A stretch of 64,000 nucleotides of DNA from Phoronis australis (taxonomy: Eukaryota; Phoronida; Phoronidae): assembly GCA_002633005.1 (NCBI GenBank), contig NMRA01000314.1, forward strand, positions 282,898 to 346,897, given 5' to 3'. Made by a program: the position numbers and the translations under genes. This document shows positions 1 to 11,480 of this stretch, one piece after another. Positions within the stretch are counted from its first letter, which is position 1. Each line of letters opens with the position of its first letter. The notes beneath the pieces were generated by a model. It saw nothing but the letters and a program-made list of their open reading frames with translations. It did not search any database and had not been told where the DNA came from.

Positions 1-644
1 TTTGGGCTAATTATGAAGATATAAAATCACCAGCAGACAATATTTTGGAGTTTTCAATTTTTCAATATTGACCGCTCACTGACCACTGCTATGGTAATGT
101 CATGTCAATTCCTTGCAGAACTTTTTGTGAAGTAATAGAGATGCCAAGGTGATTCCATTCTAGGATCTCTGTGTTCACAAGCCAATACTTTATCACTGCA
201 CCACCAGCACGTTACCAAACTCAAGTCTTCTAAAGATTTTTTATGTTATCTAAATTCTGACTTTACATTTGCTTTCAAAAAACAGTAAAATATAAATCAC
301 CAGTAAATGCAAACCCACTACAAAACGCTTTCCAGTTCCCTCCATCAGGCCAGTAATGGTAGTAAATGCACTAAAGATCAAAAGGTTAAAATGTTCCTTA
401 ACTTTCAATACAAGGTCATTTGCTAAAGTTTATAATTGCATGACAAGTGCCGTTAACCGGTAACGATTATTTCTTGGGAAGGAATACCTGAAGTCATGAA
501 CCACCAATTCTAAATTTACCAGGAGTACACTACCTTCAGGGTAGTCCAAGGTCATGCATTGTTGCCTGCTAAGCCATCTCAAACTTATTTTACCTATTAA
601 ATTTTACGTTTTGATCTTCACAAGGGCATTTACTACCAATGATC

Positions 645-920
645 GCTCCAGACTCACCCCAAAAAGTAATTCTGTAACACTGTAGTCAGACTCGGCAATA
701 GTTTGATATAACGTGCCCGTATTTTGAGAACCAGTTTACGCCCGTTATTCAGTGGAGAAAACTGGTTCTCAAAATTCGGGCACATTATATCGGACCATTA
801 CCGTCGGACTCACCTCAAAGTAAGTAGTACCACAGTATTCTGTAACACCGTAGTCAAGACTCACCTCAAAGTAAGTATCACAGTATTCCGCCACAATGTA
901 GTCAGACTTGGGCTTATTTT
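645..920. repeat. ~50-bp minisatellite interrupted by a hairpin element
   Basis: Imperfect units of the form gactcacctcaaagtaagt followed by cacagtattctgtaacacc and gtagtcag occur about four times. The first and second are separated by the palindromic element at 693-803. Confidence 0.7.
693..803. mobile_element. palindromic MITE-like element, copy A
   Basis: This is the most complete copy of a dispersed family. A left arm of about 44 bp (cggcaatag...acgtgcccg, attttgagaaccagttt) is mirrored by a right arm (aaactggttctcaaaat, cgggcacattatat, ccattaccg) around a loop of roughly 20 nt containing cgttattcagtgg. The DNA or its RNA could form a long hairpin. There is no coding capacity. The structure resembles a miniature inverted-repeat element; superfamily unknown. 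Confidence 0.75.
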
Positions 921-1536
921 CACAGTACTTCACATACATGTACAGCCGTCTCTCCTGGGAACAAAAACAGTACCAAGTAAACTCATCAACATCTATCTAA
1001 TATAAACTTTCATACACAATATCACACTCTCATTCCCTCAATGGCTTGTCTTGGTGATCTCAATATAGATAAAAAATGTAAGCCACTAATTAAATATCAA
1101 TTTTAAGCAACCAATACCAGAAAAAAAATTAAAGATGCATTTTGTTTGTTTAGCTGACTAAAATAATATCGAAATAATCCTTTAACTCTCATAAAATACC
1201 TTATCATGATAGGATTCTATTTATTCACCAGCTAGAGTCACAGGCAATGTGTGCAGTACGTGCGCCATTTTTGAATTTGTAATTTCAGGGTTGGCCAACC
1301 TCAATGAGCTCAGAAGCGGTTTCTTGAGTCTCGAATGATTTCAATGTTCGTCTTTCTAACGAAAATATAATCTTGTCACTGTACGGTATTTTATGAGAGT
1401 AAAAGACCGCGCTTGTATTTGGCGTTTTAGCCACCCTCACTACATTGAGGTCATAAATTGTCAAATATAACAGCTGATTGACTTTTATCTCATCACCACT
1501 AGCAGCCTCAGAGTGTTTAAATTGCCACATTCTAAC

Positions 1537-1636
1537 TGTAAACTCGTGGGTTAACACCCCGGGCGCTTAAATTAGGAAACCCTGAGACAGGGGGTGGGCG
1601 ATTACCTGGGCTTGGGCATTAACCCGCGAGTTTACG
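1537..1636. repeat. ~100-bp inverted repeat
   Basis: gtaaactcgtgggttaac at about 1538 is mirrored by attaacccgcgagtttac at about 1618, with two mismatches, around a GC-richer centre. It could be a small foldback element or facing transposon ends. Confidence 0.6.
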
Positions 1637-1822
1637 GTATATTGCTAGGACCGGCTGGATACTCCATTACATCCAGAATAACAAGAATCCATTCCCAGGA
1701 AGCCTTGAAGTACAAACATAAACAAATATTCCATCTTAATTCAAAACATCTGTATATTTTTGTTCCTTTCCTATTAAGATGACTTTATGCCTCATAAGTC
1801 AACCACAACACCAGTAACTCAC

Positions 1823-1892
1823 GTATCTGATAAACAACATTCCCAGTCTGTCTGGGTCTTCCAAACATCTCTCAATTTCTTTGCAGAAGGTT
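1823..1892 (-). CDS. trio: TRIO-like second DH domain, continuation
   Basis: 70 nt between acceptor tttttcag|AACCTTC and donor AGATAC|gtgagt. With the split Glu it reads ETFCKEIERCLEDPDRLGML plus FIRY, matching the FF..ELE.C.EDPE.LG.LF segment that follows IYDWH in TRIO GEF2. It ends in phase 0. I could not find the next DH exon (the helix usually containing YCQNKP..E) between here and the left edge, so the gene continues outside the window. Confidence 0.95.
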
Positions 1893-3334
1893 CTGAAAAA
1901 GAAATCAGCTCAACTTAACACCTACCAAGCTTCCTAGCAGATTCCTGCTTTGACAAAACACTTCAAATATTAGTTCATCCCTTTGACTTGGAACAATGGA
2001 AATTTCCACTTGTATTTTACTATCTGAAGTCCATTTTACATCGTCATTTACAGCACCACATGACTTACTGGGATTTGATGTAGTTTTTGCTATGACACGT
2101 CACACAACTCAGTAGCTTGTTGGCTCATCATAGCTTCATTTTATTTTCAACAACATGAAGCCGAGTGAAATGGCGTGAATGGATCAACAATACCTATACA
2201 TTAGCCAATTTTACCCCAGAGACAGATGTCATCGTGTCACGTGGTGACTTGCTCCTCTGGATCAGCACGAGTCACTTATACAAAGACTGTGCATACTCGC
2301 CACTGTCGAAACCAAGTGGAATGCCAACTAATCACACGAATTATGCTATTGCGATAGATGAGCCCTTTCTGCCCTGCCCCAGTTGTGTTCAGATGTGCAG
2401 TTGAAACAGAAGTAGCTGGTCGAGTACAACTCTGCTCTATCTCTCAAACCGGGCGTCAAAAACGGTGCCACTTACTCTGTGTCAGTCATGTTTACACACA
2501 CACTTGCACCCAATCAGCTGAGTGTTAGCTGCGCCAGGTCAGCTGTCTCTCGAGTAAATGCGGCTATCGAGAGAACTGCATCATCCAGCAAGGTCAAGAA
2601 CCCTCTATCTTATGAGAGAGTCACAACACACTAACACTGATCAGCTGTTTCAGGTAGCAATCACATATCACATCAACCAAATCCTGTACACAGGTTTTAA
2701 AGTCCCACAGTGTTAATTAGGTCACACCAAAGTCTCTTCAAAGTCCTGAATGAAACAACTCCATTGAGGTCATGGTTGGATATATACTCTAAATCCTCAT
2801 AGTAAAGAACCAAAACAAAGTGTTCCACACTAATACATGAAACAAGATAATAATTTTCAAAGGCAACGTTACATGAGGATTTAAGAGCTCTATATTGGCT
2901 TTAATCTTTACGCTACCATAAGTTGACCTCTCCTGTGAGCTGACCTATCACCCTCAAGAGATCTATAGCTCAGCTCTAAGTTCAAGGCAAGTTACCAGCC
3001 CAAAGCGAGCAAAATGTTCACAAACCCATTACTTACGTTTGTAATAAACAAGTTCGTAAATACAGTACAGTTACAGCAAAGATTCGCTGTTGTCAGATGA
3101 TGGTAACTCAGATTGAGTAGAGGGTAATCGGATAAACATTTAGCTCACCTGACCTGCACGCTGCGAGGATTTCCACTTGCCAGGTAAAAGAAAGCATATG
3201 AGACACTTGTCTCGCTGCCTCATTAGGCAAATGTTCAGTTCATTTTGTCACAGACCTAAGCTATGACCTGAACTAATGTTCATAGGAGATTTACCCGAGC
3301 ACAAAAATACTGCCGCACTGGCAGCCCTACTTAC
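1893..3334 (-). other. TRIO-like intron within DH2
   Basis: 1.4-kb intron between the two DH2 exons, with consensus splice sites at both ends. No other exon or repeat is confidently visible, apart from a gttaattaggtcacacc stretch near 2713 resembling a repeat seen again near 31385 and 46048. Confidence 0.65.
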
Positions 3335-3505
3335 TCCTTATGCCAGTCATAGATCTGATGAATGTTTCCAAACACTATCTTATCCTTGCCCTGCATATCC
3401 TCAGGCAGGGGCCCTGTCTTCATCTCTTCCATGTAGCCCTCCACTACAAGGCCCAGGTCAGTGATATAGTCTTTTTCTGTCTGCACAAGTTCTTCTATTA
3501 CATAC
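3335..3505 (-). CDS. trio: TRIO-like second DH domain (GEF2), helices 1-2
   Basis: 171 nt between acceptor ttgtag|GTATGT and donor AAGGA|gtaagt give 56 codons. The sequence starts [20 protein letters not shown], the conserved region 1 (CR1) helix of a Dbl-homology domain, including the Glu that contacts the GTPase switch region in this family. It continues with VEGYMEEM, the PDDM-like [10 protein letters not shown] loop and [31 protein letters not shown] is almost invariant in TRIO/Kalirin GEF2, so family assignment is very secure. By family knowledge this domain exchanges nucleotide on RhoA, downstream of G-alpha-q or receptor phosphatases. Phase is 2 in and 2 out. Confidence 0.97.
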
Positions 3506-3691
3506 CTACAAAGAAGGCAACACTAGGCTAGTCTTTGGTTATGATGCCATTTTTGAAATGCGCGTTCTGTCCTAGAAGTCAACTATTGATTTGGACCATG
3601 CCATGATGTATTGCAGTAAACTGTTCTCAACTTGTTTCTCAATCAGATAAGAAGTGATTTCTGAATTTGCAAAGAACTGGCAGTTCGTTAT

Positions 3692-3915
3692 CAAGTACAA
3701 ATCCCTCCGCACTTCACACGTGACCCCTATCAATTTCACGTGAGAGCTCCATGTCTTCAAGCACAAAACCTCTAGACTTCACATGTGAACAACACCAACT
3801 TCACATGAGAGCCCCATGTCTTCAAGTATAAACCACTCTGGACTTCACATGATCCCCAGCATCTTCACATGAGAGCCCCCTTACATCCAGTACAAACCCA
3901 TCTAGACTTCACTTC
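3692..3915. repeat. ~66-bp minisatellite, about 3 units
   Basis: Units begin cttcacatg and contain cttcacatgagagccccatg and tcttcaagtacaaacc. Three tandem copies differ by several substitutions and small indels. Confidence 0.8.
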
Positions 3916-6136
3916 TATTTCCACAAATTGCATTAATACTTCTTCAGCCATTAATGGCTGTCATTTTCAACAGTTCATTTACACTATCAGGCGGCTAAGC
4001 ATTTGGAAATTTTAAATTAGCTCGATCACAAGGCTGATGCACTGATTAACTGAAGAAGTGATGTGTTTATCTGTTACTAAGACCAAATAGCCTGGTACAC
4101 ATTGGAACTCTATGTGGGAGAACCTTTTGTTGTTCTATTCATTAAATAGGTGTTCTGAAAATAGCTTTTAATCAGTTAATAATAGGCGTGTTTTTTATAA
4201 AGAGTGTTAAATACACACTCACAGTCTCACAGAATTGTATCCTTGGTTGTACACTAAACGGATCAAACCAACTTTGCTGCATGACTGTGGGGAACACTTG
4301 TACATCTGATTTAAAGTCCTTGTCTTAAAATTGGTTCCAGTATCCAAAAATACTTACTAAATAAATTCTTATTTTCGACGCCCTTTCTTTATATTCGTTT
4401 TGCCTTTCTTGCCAAAAGCGATTTTTAACAGTATTTGACCCTTCTCTGTGAGGGTATAATTACCGGCTGTCATCTGTTATTTCCGTACCCAGATTTCCGG
4501 CTCGTCAGTTCAGGAACTTGTCCTGAACGCCGCCATTTTTTCCTTGTAACTGAATGTGCTATCGCTTGCTTGAAAAGTCTTCATTATTTTGTTTTATTAG
4601 TAATATCTCGTGATTCGTTTGTGTGTGTAGTGTATTTATAGTTTGTAGTTAGTGGTCGTTGAATTTTTTTGGAATGTTATGTGTACTTTTGTTTATTATG
4701 TTAAAATAGCATTGGTGTTTAGTTCCTGTTATGTTGGGCGGTCGAACCAATATGAGTCGAACCAAATTTTTTTCGTTTTGAAAAAGTACTTTGCTATCAT
4801 AGGACAGGAAGTGCATTCTACTCAGTAAAAATTGAAAAAGTATCAAAATCGAGGCAAGCAGTGTAAAGCAATTGCAATTTTTGTGGCGAAATTTGGGTCA
4901 CTTTGTTTGGATCGCGTCGGCCATATTGGAGGACCGCGGGATAAGTTACGAGTTTAAAACTTTGTGTAAATTGTTTTAGCCAATAATGTACAGTGAAATT
5001 TAGTGAGACATATCTTTACTTACTATTCTGCACGATTCAACAGTTTTCACCTAATTTCAGCCTCGCAGTTGTTACTTATTAAGTGATAAAAATGCTCACA
5101 ATTCCCGTTCTGGCAGCACCGAACTGCTGAACTGGAAGGCATGTTCAACCTGTTACTTCATAATTTGTGAAGATTTAACGTTGATACATTTTGACAAATA
5201 TTGCTACAAAAAGGGACTTTGTTCAATTGTCATGTTTTTCTGCAAATAAATATAAGATATATTCGAATTATTTTACTGTGAATTTCCCATTCAGGTGATC
5301 TTTCACCAAGAAAAAAAAATAGTTGAAATAATTTTGAAATGTTTTTTGTTTGACTGTCAACTGCTGTTCAAGACTTGATTCGGTGTCCCAAAATTATTCA
5401 TATTTTTCTAAATTTTAAGTCTCAATTGCTTTCAAGTCATGTTTTGTAACTTATTGCTTTCTTAATTCAGGTTATCAAGTCAACAATATGAAGAATCTTA
5501 ATTAGAGAAATAAGCTATGTTGGATTGTGAAGCTTCGAGCCTCCAATTCTTGTTCCTTGCAACTTCATATTCTTTAAACCATGCTTGTCAAATTCTGGTG
5601 TAAGGAAACACTATTCGGTCACCATGGTAATAGATACATGTATGTCCACTTTCATATCATGGAAACTTGTGCTGTTGAATAGTGTTTGTAATGCTTAAAT
5701 GTTGTAAAAGTATTGTGCATTTTAAAGTTACTTATTATCATGGTAAAAGATTGAATCATTTTGGCTCAATGAATAAAAAATTATAACATTTTGTATTGGA
5801 CTTGTCATACTTATGTGCTCGAACAAGCCCCCTATTTGAATGGAAAAAGGTTTGCCTCAGTCAGAGAAGCACAAACTCCGAAAAAAGTAGAAAACGAGAC
5901 AAAAGTCCACTAGAAGACAGGAAGTACCAAAATTTAGCGTCTGCAATTCATAGCTCTGAATATACCCAGGGAATCTTATAGTAAAAGGTAGACATTCCCA
6001 AAAATTCAAACCCCACTCCCCATTTTTTAGGCTTGGTGCGCTCATGCAAAGCCAAAAACTTTGCACAGTTCGCCAGAAGACCCCAAGTTCTAAATAAACC
6101 TCATTTGAGCGAGCGCTGTGACCAGGTAGGCCTAAG

Positions 6137-6416
6137 CAGTGGCAGATATTCTACCAGATACCATTTGACAGTTAGGGTGCGATTTGCTGACTAGCACATG
6201 CGTGCAACCAGGGGGGCTCGGGGGGTGAATAAACAATGCATAGGCCCTGAACAAACCCCATTTACCATTTTTTTTAGTCAAAAGGTCCGCAAATCCAAAA
6301 ATTCGAGACCTCCTGCATCCCTACATTTTAGGCTGAGCGCGTGCAACTGCCGAAATTCTGGTGATTCCTGTGCCCTGGCCCCCCTCCCCTAACTCAAAAT
6401 CGTGGATCAGCCCCTG
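6137..6416. mobile_element. hAT-like MITE
   Basis: The left end cagtggcagatattct and the reverse complement of the right end (caggggctgatccacg) match at 9 of the first 11 bases and resemble the CAGGGGCGGATCCA-type terminal repeat of hAT elements. Flanks cctaag and ctaagg are compatible with a degraded 8-bp target duplication. The interior (about 280 bp) has no transposase. A diverged relative of part of the interior (ccaaaaattc... ttttaggct..gcgc) lies at about 6000-6070. Confidence 0.55.
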
Positions 6417-8639
6417 CTAAGGATAGCCTTGGCACAAAGCTGTATATTCCTACTAAAAAGCTGTATTTTAACGAGTCTTCACTGATAGCTGGCACTGAGG
6501 CTAGCTAAGGGCTGCCACGGCAGTGTGACACAGAACTAAGCAGCCCGTAATTTTATGCAAGTGTCTGAATCTACTTTGAACATATACGGCATTTATTATT
6601 TGAACATTTTACTTCGACAACAGCTTGCAACCGCATGCCTTTACTGTTCGCCAGTGTCTGGTCTCGATCCGCACCGGGTCCGATAGGCTGCGGTCCCGAG
6701 TCTGGCATAATAATTTCTGTCAAAATTTATTCGCCACATTTCTTCAGCAAATTCGATAAAATTGTTCGTATTTTGATTTCATTAAAATTAAGGCGCGCTG
6801 TCGATTATTTTACCCCAGTTTGCTGGCTGGTAACAGGCACTGCTCCAGTCGCACTGACGGCGTTTTCCTAGCCTGGGTTCCTGAATGAATTGTACTTCCA
6901 AGTTCGCAGTAAGTTCAAAATGGCGGTGTGTTCTTCCGGTGTGAATCGTGAGTGGCACGTTCATTTAAACTTTTTTCGAGTACGGATTGTGTATTAGTTA
7001 TGTGGTAGGTACTTCTTGGATCCTTATAACATCCTCTAACCACGTAATAAGGGTTTACAATGTGTGAGACAAGGACTTTAATAAAAAAGTGACAATATAT
7101 GATCCCCAGCAGAGATTCCTAACAAGACATTAGTTGTGTGCCGTTCGTTAGCTGTGTACCGTTAGTTGTACGTCGTTATACCTCATTACATTACACAAGC
7201 ACGGACTACAATGCTGAATCAGGATCTAATCACAACAGGAATACATTGGACATCTAAATATTCAATATTGTGTGACAAAAAGGTGTTTTACACTTGACCT
7301 AATTTATAATTCTGACGTGCAAGGCACGTCCAACTGAGTGGACAAGGACAAAACGCAATTCCTATCGTCCACGGATGTTAACATCTATGCATGAATCATG
7401 TGAATAGTTCACGGCAATGTAGGTCATTATGAACAAACTTGTGTATTTAACCACATGTCTACAAAACCGTAGATTATAAGTCTGCAAAATTATATATTTT
7501 CTGAAAGCACAAAGCCTGAAGAATAAGATGTGTGACTTTTTATTAATGTGTCATTAATTGGGTCATGAAATCATGCATTTTTAATAAAATTTAACAAAAA
7601 TGAAGATACACTGATAGCAAAACCACAGTATGAACAAAACAACCAAATGGTGTTCAATATAAATGTTCAACTATGAAGATGAAATCTCAAAAAAGCTGTT
7701 TCAGTTTTATGAATTGACATTTAGTTTTCAATTTAAGCAGCCTTTGAGTTTTTTCATAAAAACTATGGAAATATTTGACATCCCCTTATACATAACAATT
7801 CCTATCAGGATTTCAGAGAACACCGTATCAAGTATATGTCTGAAAGTTTCGTCTGAATCCAAAATCAACTGCTTCTGAGACGTGATGTTCCTAAGTTAGT
7901 CAAATTTGGCCCTTTTTCAAGAATCCTGCATAACCGTAATGATTAGGACGATCGGTCTATTCCATGTAGCATATGTCTCCTTTAGTGAACTGCCTCAGAC
8001 TTGCACACTAAAACTTGGTTATTTGAGCTGGACATGCTAATCCACAATTGATTAGTTCACTTCCTGTCACTGGCTGAGATTGTTCACAACAATCAATTAC
8101 AGCTACTGACGTCACAAAGATCTCATCGGAGCGGCTGGGGCTGCCCATAACATGATTAGCTGGTCTAGGCAATAAAATTAACTCGGACTGGGAAAACCAC
8201 GAGGGGGGAAAGTTCCTAGAACAGCACAAAAGCGCCGTTCCGTGTTTCTTGCAATATTTTGTATTTTGTGACCACGTATCACACTTGCTGCATTCACCTC
8301 AGGAAAGATGATGAATAATGCAACACAACCACTAATGTATGATTTAAAATATGAATATGAAACAATACTTTCAGACTGACACTGACCTTGGCCACAAGTC
8401 AATGATTGCAATGACTGGGAGCAAAAAGTTACAACAGCAAGCTATGCGCATAAAACTGCTAATTTAAAGCACTATCACCAGTGGCATGAAAAACTCCAAG
8501 TTACCCAGACGACAGTTGAACTTTGAACTGTCTTGCCCAGCATCAGTAGATACAACAATCTTCACACAGATTATAACCAACCAAACAAGAGCATTGCGGA
8601 GCAGCGTTGAAACGCGCCCACGACAGCACTCCTAACGGT

Positions 8640-9810
8640 GTGCATCTATGGGTGTTTTTAGTATCATAAAAATGCTATTAGATGGTGCAGAATGTGTCAA
8701 ACCCGTACGAACTGAGAAGGTGGCACCATCTCCGTAACACACAAGTATTTGCCAAATTTGATGAAAATAAGACGAGGAACTCCCAAGATATAGAGGCAAA
8801 TGTAACAAAACGACAGATACAACACAGCAGTAGTCCGATTTTGGTCTGAAACTCATTATCTGTTGCCATCTGCCAAAGTTCACAAAGATCCTTTAAAGGG
8901 TTAATAAGGAGATATAGCCAAAGATGCAAAATTGCTCCACGGGAATGTCAGAATAGTCAAAAACATCTGAAAATCCACGTCAGCCAGGGTCTTCGCATCA
9001 GGAACACAACCATTAATTTTCATGAACCTTTGAGTGCCTAGGCATATAGAGAGGCAGACATCAAAATCGTATGCAAACATTTTTAAATGGCCACCAGGTG
9101 GCACAGAAAACATCAATTTTTGAAATCTGTCCGAAAATGGGAAGGCGTTCTCGTCTACTTAACTGAAACCTATTTGACGAATTTCATGAAAATACATTTA
9201 TGAACTCCGAAGATACAGACGCAAGCACAAAAAAATATCACTAGGTGGCATTGTGGTACTAGGATCAGTTTGACACTTGTTACTGTTTGTTGTCAGCTCA
9301 ATAGGAAGATGGCTTTCAAATTTCACAAAGCTCCTTCAAATGTTTAGTAGATTCGGCCGCAGATGCAAAAAAAAAAAATCGCCACTAGGGGGTCGCACAG
9401 TGGCTGGACAAGTCCGAAAACGTCAGCCACAGTCTCCTCATCATGAACATACCTGCTAATTTTCACGATTCTTCAAGCGGTTTGGCAGATAGAAAGGTGG
9501 ACGCCAGAAAAATAAAATTTTTAAAAAACGGCCACTAGGTGGCGCAGAATCATCAAAGTCATTTGAAAATGGAAAGGTGTCGCCATCTCTTTAATAGAAA
9601 CCTATTTGAAAACTTTCTTAAAAAATTCATCCAAAAATTCCAAACATACAGAGGAAACTGCGAAAAAAATAAATTGCCACTAGGGGCACTGCGAAAGTTG
9701 GATTGTTCGAAATTCGTTGTCATCCGTCGTTATCTACATATGAACACACCTGCCAAATTTCATGAAGATCCTGGAGATTTAGGAGATACAGCCCAGACAG
9801 AAATCCTACA
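8640..9810. repeat. ~146-bp-period repeat array carrying CTCF-like motifs
   Basis: Degenerate tandem units share ctgccaaatttcatgaagat, an ...agatacag... stretch, an A-rich run and a core like gccactaggtggcgcag. The five clearest cores start at 9090, 9237, 9381, 9531 and 9676, spaced 147, 144, 150 and 145 bp. Weaker cores are seen near 8672, 8812 and 8936. The core resembles the vertebrate CTCF consensus (CCAC.AGGKGGC). Related, partial copies occur near 30540-30960 and 60600-60660, and more distantly near 62250-62620. It has no coding potential; ORFs through it are incidental. Confidence 0.7.
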
Positions 9811-9875
9811 GACTTATGACATTCCCAGGTCATGGCACCTCCTAGTCAACCTCATGACACTGCACCGGTACTTAC

Positions 9876-9979
9876 TGTCGCTTGGTCAAGTACTTGCTGT
9901 TCTTCTCTTCCTCGGAAGCGCTATCTGGTGGTGAACTGGCCTCACCTTCTGCTCCATCTTCGTGAGATGACTGAGACTC
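9876..9979 (-). CDS. trio: TRIO-like exon, acidic linker leading into DH2
   Basis: 104 nt between acceptor tcactag|GAGTCT and donor CGACA|gtaagt. The peptide is a Ser/Glu-rich linker (ESQSSHEDGAEGEASS..., SASEEEKN) ending in KYLTKR plus a split Gln. The basic KR.. next to the following [13 protein letters not shown] reproduces the KRR-YVLQELVETE junction at the start of the TRIO GEF2 domain. Phase is 0 in and 2 out, exactly complementary to the DH exon at 3505. Confidence 0.92.
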
Positions 9980-10860
9980 CTAGTGAACAAAGATGTGTTG
10001 TAGACACTTAAAGAAGCAGGGCACATAGACGTAGATCTTACATCACTGCGTGTGGACAATTTCGGACAGTCAGTGAACAAACACATCGTAATGTACCTTA
10101 TTGTGTTTTTTTACACGATAAAATTCAAGGAGCAGTGATCAGAACAAGATGACCACTGGTTAACCTGGGCTGGACTATTGTCCCCATTAGACTACATCAG
10201 CTAGAACAATCCAGTTAACGTTTAAACACCGTTTTATTGGTAATAACACTTGGTATGAAGGCCAGAAATAACACACATACTCGAGGGGAGATCACAATGA
10301 ACACGGGCCAAAATGTTGGAATGTCTCACGACATACAAAACTCACCAACCCACATCGACAATTCATCGAATATTTTAGCAAGTCTCGTGATAACACCTGA
10401 ATATTAGTTGCTTCATTCATTTGATTTCAACAACGATTAAAGCTTTATATGTGAACAGTAATTATCACTAAGCCAATAAGACACTGACAGAAAATTACGA
10501 GTTTGGTAAATATTCTCCAGTACCGAAAGTGAAGCCAAAGTTGATTTTATTGATTTCTAAGACTGAGAAATGAGATTTTTGGACATAAAATCATATTTCT
10601 CAAATATTGGACATTCCGTTTTAAATCTAAATATCCTGAAACATACTTAGCAGTACATAAAATGATACAAAATGGCCACTGCCACAATGACTTCATGCTT
10701 TTGTCAAATGAATAACCACTTACCATTGATAGCAATCCTTAAAATAATATGCAATGGGCAATTTTGTGTTTTCGTAAAATTTAGAACAAGCTCAGAGAAA
10801 ATAATTCACCATCTCAAACAAGGGAATTTTTACAGAGCTAGGAGAAAGGTGAACACAAAC
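9980..10860 (-). other. TRIO-like intron, 0.9 kb
   Basis: Intron between the acidic linker exon and the pre-DH2 helix exon. It contains the in-frame alternative donor for the upstream exon at about 10806. Nothing else is recognisable. Confidence 0.7.
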
Positions 10861-10950
10861 CATTTTGTTCTTGACAATATTTTCTAAGCGGGCAGCGAGG
10901 TCAAGCGTACTAACAGCTTCAGGGTCACCGCGCAAGGACATGCTGGATGC
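10861..10950 (-). CDS. trio: TRIO-like exon, helix preceding the second DH domain
   Basis: 90 nt from acceptor atttcag|GCATCC encode ASSMSLRGDPEAVSTLDLAA followed by RLENIVKNKM. The second half is a predicted amphipathic helix similar to the ELVSAIEELVKSKM-type segment of vertebrate TRIO, which anchors the call. Phase is 0 at both ends. The assigned donor (AAAATG|gtttgtg) is weak. An in-frame alternative lies 54 nt downstream in the direction of transcription (GAGATG|gtgaat) and would add 18 residues. Either choice keeps frame with the next exon. Confidence 0.85.
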
Positions 10951-11315
10951 CTGAAATGTCAAAGGTTACAGGGTCACAAGAGGTCAAAGGAGACTGCTGT
11001 GCTCGAAGGCCATGACAACACAAATGAAGCATAGCGGAGGAACACAACAATGAATCTTGAACACAACATAACATGAACATGTGATACACATGTGATACAC
11101 ATGTGATACACATGTGATACACATGTGATACACATGTGATACACATGTGGTACTGAGTCTGGTGACAACGGAAACAAAAGAACAACTCGCAGTGAAGGGT
11201 ATGTGACAAATTCACTTCAAACTAAATGCTGTTGAAAATTACGTTCTTGTATTTCTGAGTTTCAATTGTAACTTTTCAATATGATTACGACACTTGATGT
11301 ATAACCTGAACATAC
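10951..11315 (-). other. TRIO-like intron, 365 bp, with an 11-bp satellite
   Basis: The shortest intron in the window. Its centre is an array of the 11-mer acatgtgatac at 11079-11149. Confidence 0.8.
11079..11149. repeat. 11-bp microsatellite-like array
   Basis: About 6.5 almost perfect copies of acatgtgatac. Since 11 is not a multiple of 3, it is open in several frames on the minus strand and yields artefactual Cys/His/Val-rich ORFs. Confidence 0.95.
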
Positions 11316-11480
11316 CAACTGGTTGGATAGCTCCTCCATAGAAGTTTGTTCCGAAGACTGGAAGTTGAGGGACTCTTGAATCTCCATGGGGGGAGGCATC
11401 TCCACTGTATCTTGTTCCTCATCACCGTCGCCATTGGATACCGTATCCGAGGCGACTGGTATTGCTACAGCGTCACCATT
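11316..11480 (-). CDS. trio: TRIO-like acidic linker exon with PPPMEIQ motif
   Basis: 165 nt between acceptor tttatag|AATGGT and donor CAGTTG|gtatgt give 55 codons in phase 0 at both ends. The order is a polar start (NGDAVAIPVASDTVSNGDGD), an acidic run (DEEQDTVE), then MPPPMEIQESLNFQSS. The acidic run followed by PPPM.IQ and a Gln/Ser-rich stretch matches the linker just before the second DH domain of TRIO. No fold is evident. It is frame-neutral, so it too could be alternatively spliced. Confidence 0.88.

Larger units (their letters stand above)
1..1822 (-). other. TRIO-like intron, left part (continues off window)
   Basis: I see no further coding exon here on the minus strand. It holds a minisatellite interrupted by a palindromic element (645-920) and a ~100-bp inverted repeat (1537-1636). 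The rest is AT-rich sequence without a recognisable signal. Confidence 0.6.
3506..9875 (-). other. TRIO-like intron, 6.4 kb
   Basis: Repeat-bearing intron with a ~66-bp minisatellite (3692-3915), a hAT-like MITE (6137-6416), an ATGGCGG start-like motif (6917) and the ~146-bp array (8640-9800). Stretches 3916-5790 and 6960-8000 are AT-rich with nothing I can name. ORFs around 8008-8411 on the minus strand have no recognisable domain. Confidence 0.65.

Noticed and set aside
1285-1557. 90-codon minus-strand ORF
   Set aside because: It runs into the 1.5-kb inverted repeat, has no domain, and does not match the missing DH2 continuation.
8008-8411. Two overlapping minus-strand ORFs (AASVIRGHKIQNIARN..., CCSRNFPPSW...)
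   Set aside because: They read like transposon-derived sequence, but I could not identify a family or ends, so no element is claimed.
10925-11215. Cys/His-rich minus-strand ORFs (VSHVYHMCITC repeats)
   Set aside because: Generated by the 11-bp satellite read through in three frames; they also overlap a TRIO intron and exon in a different frame.
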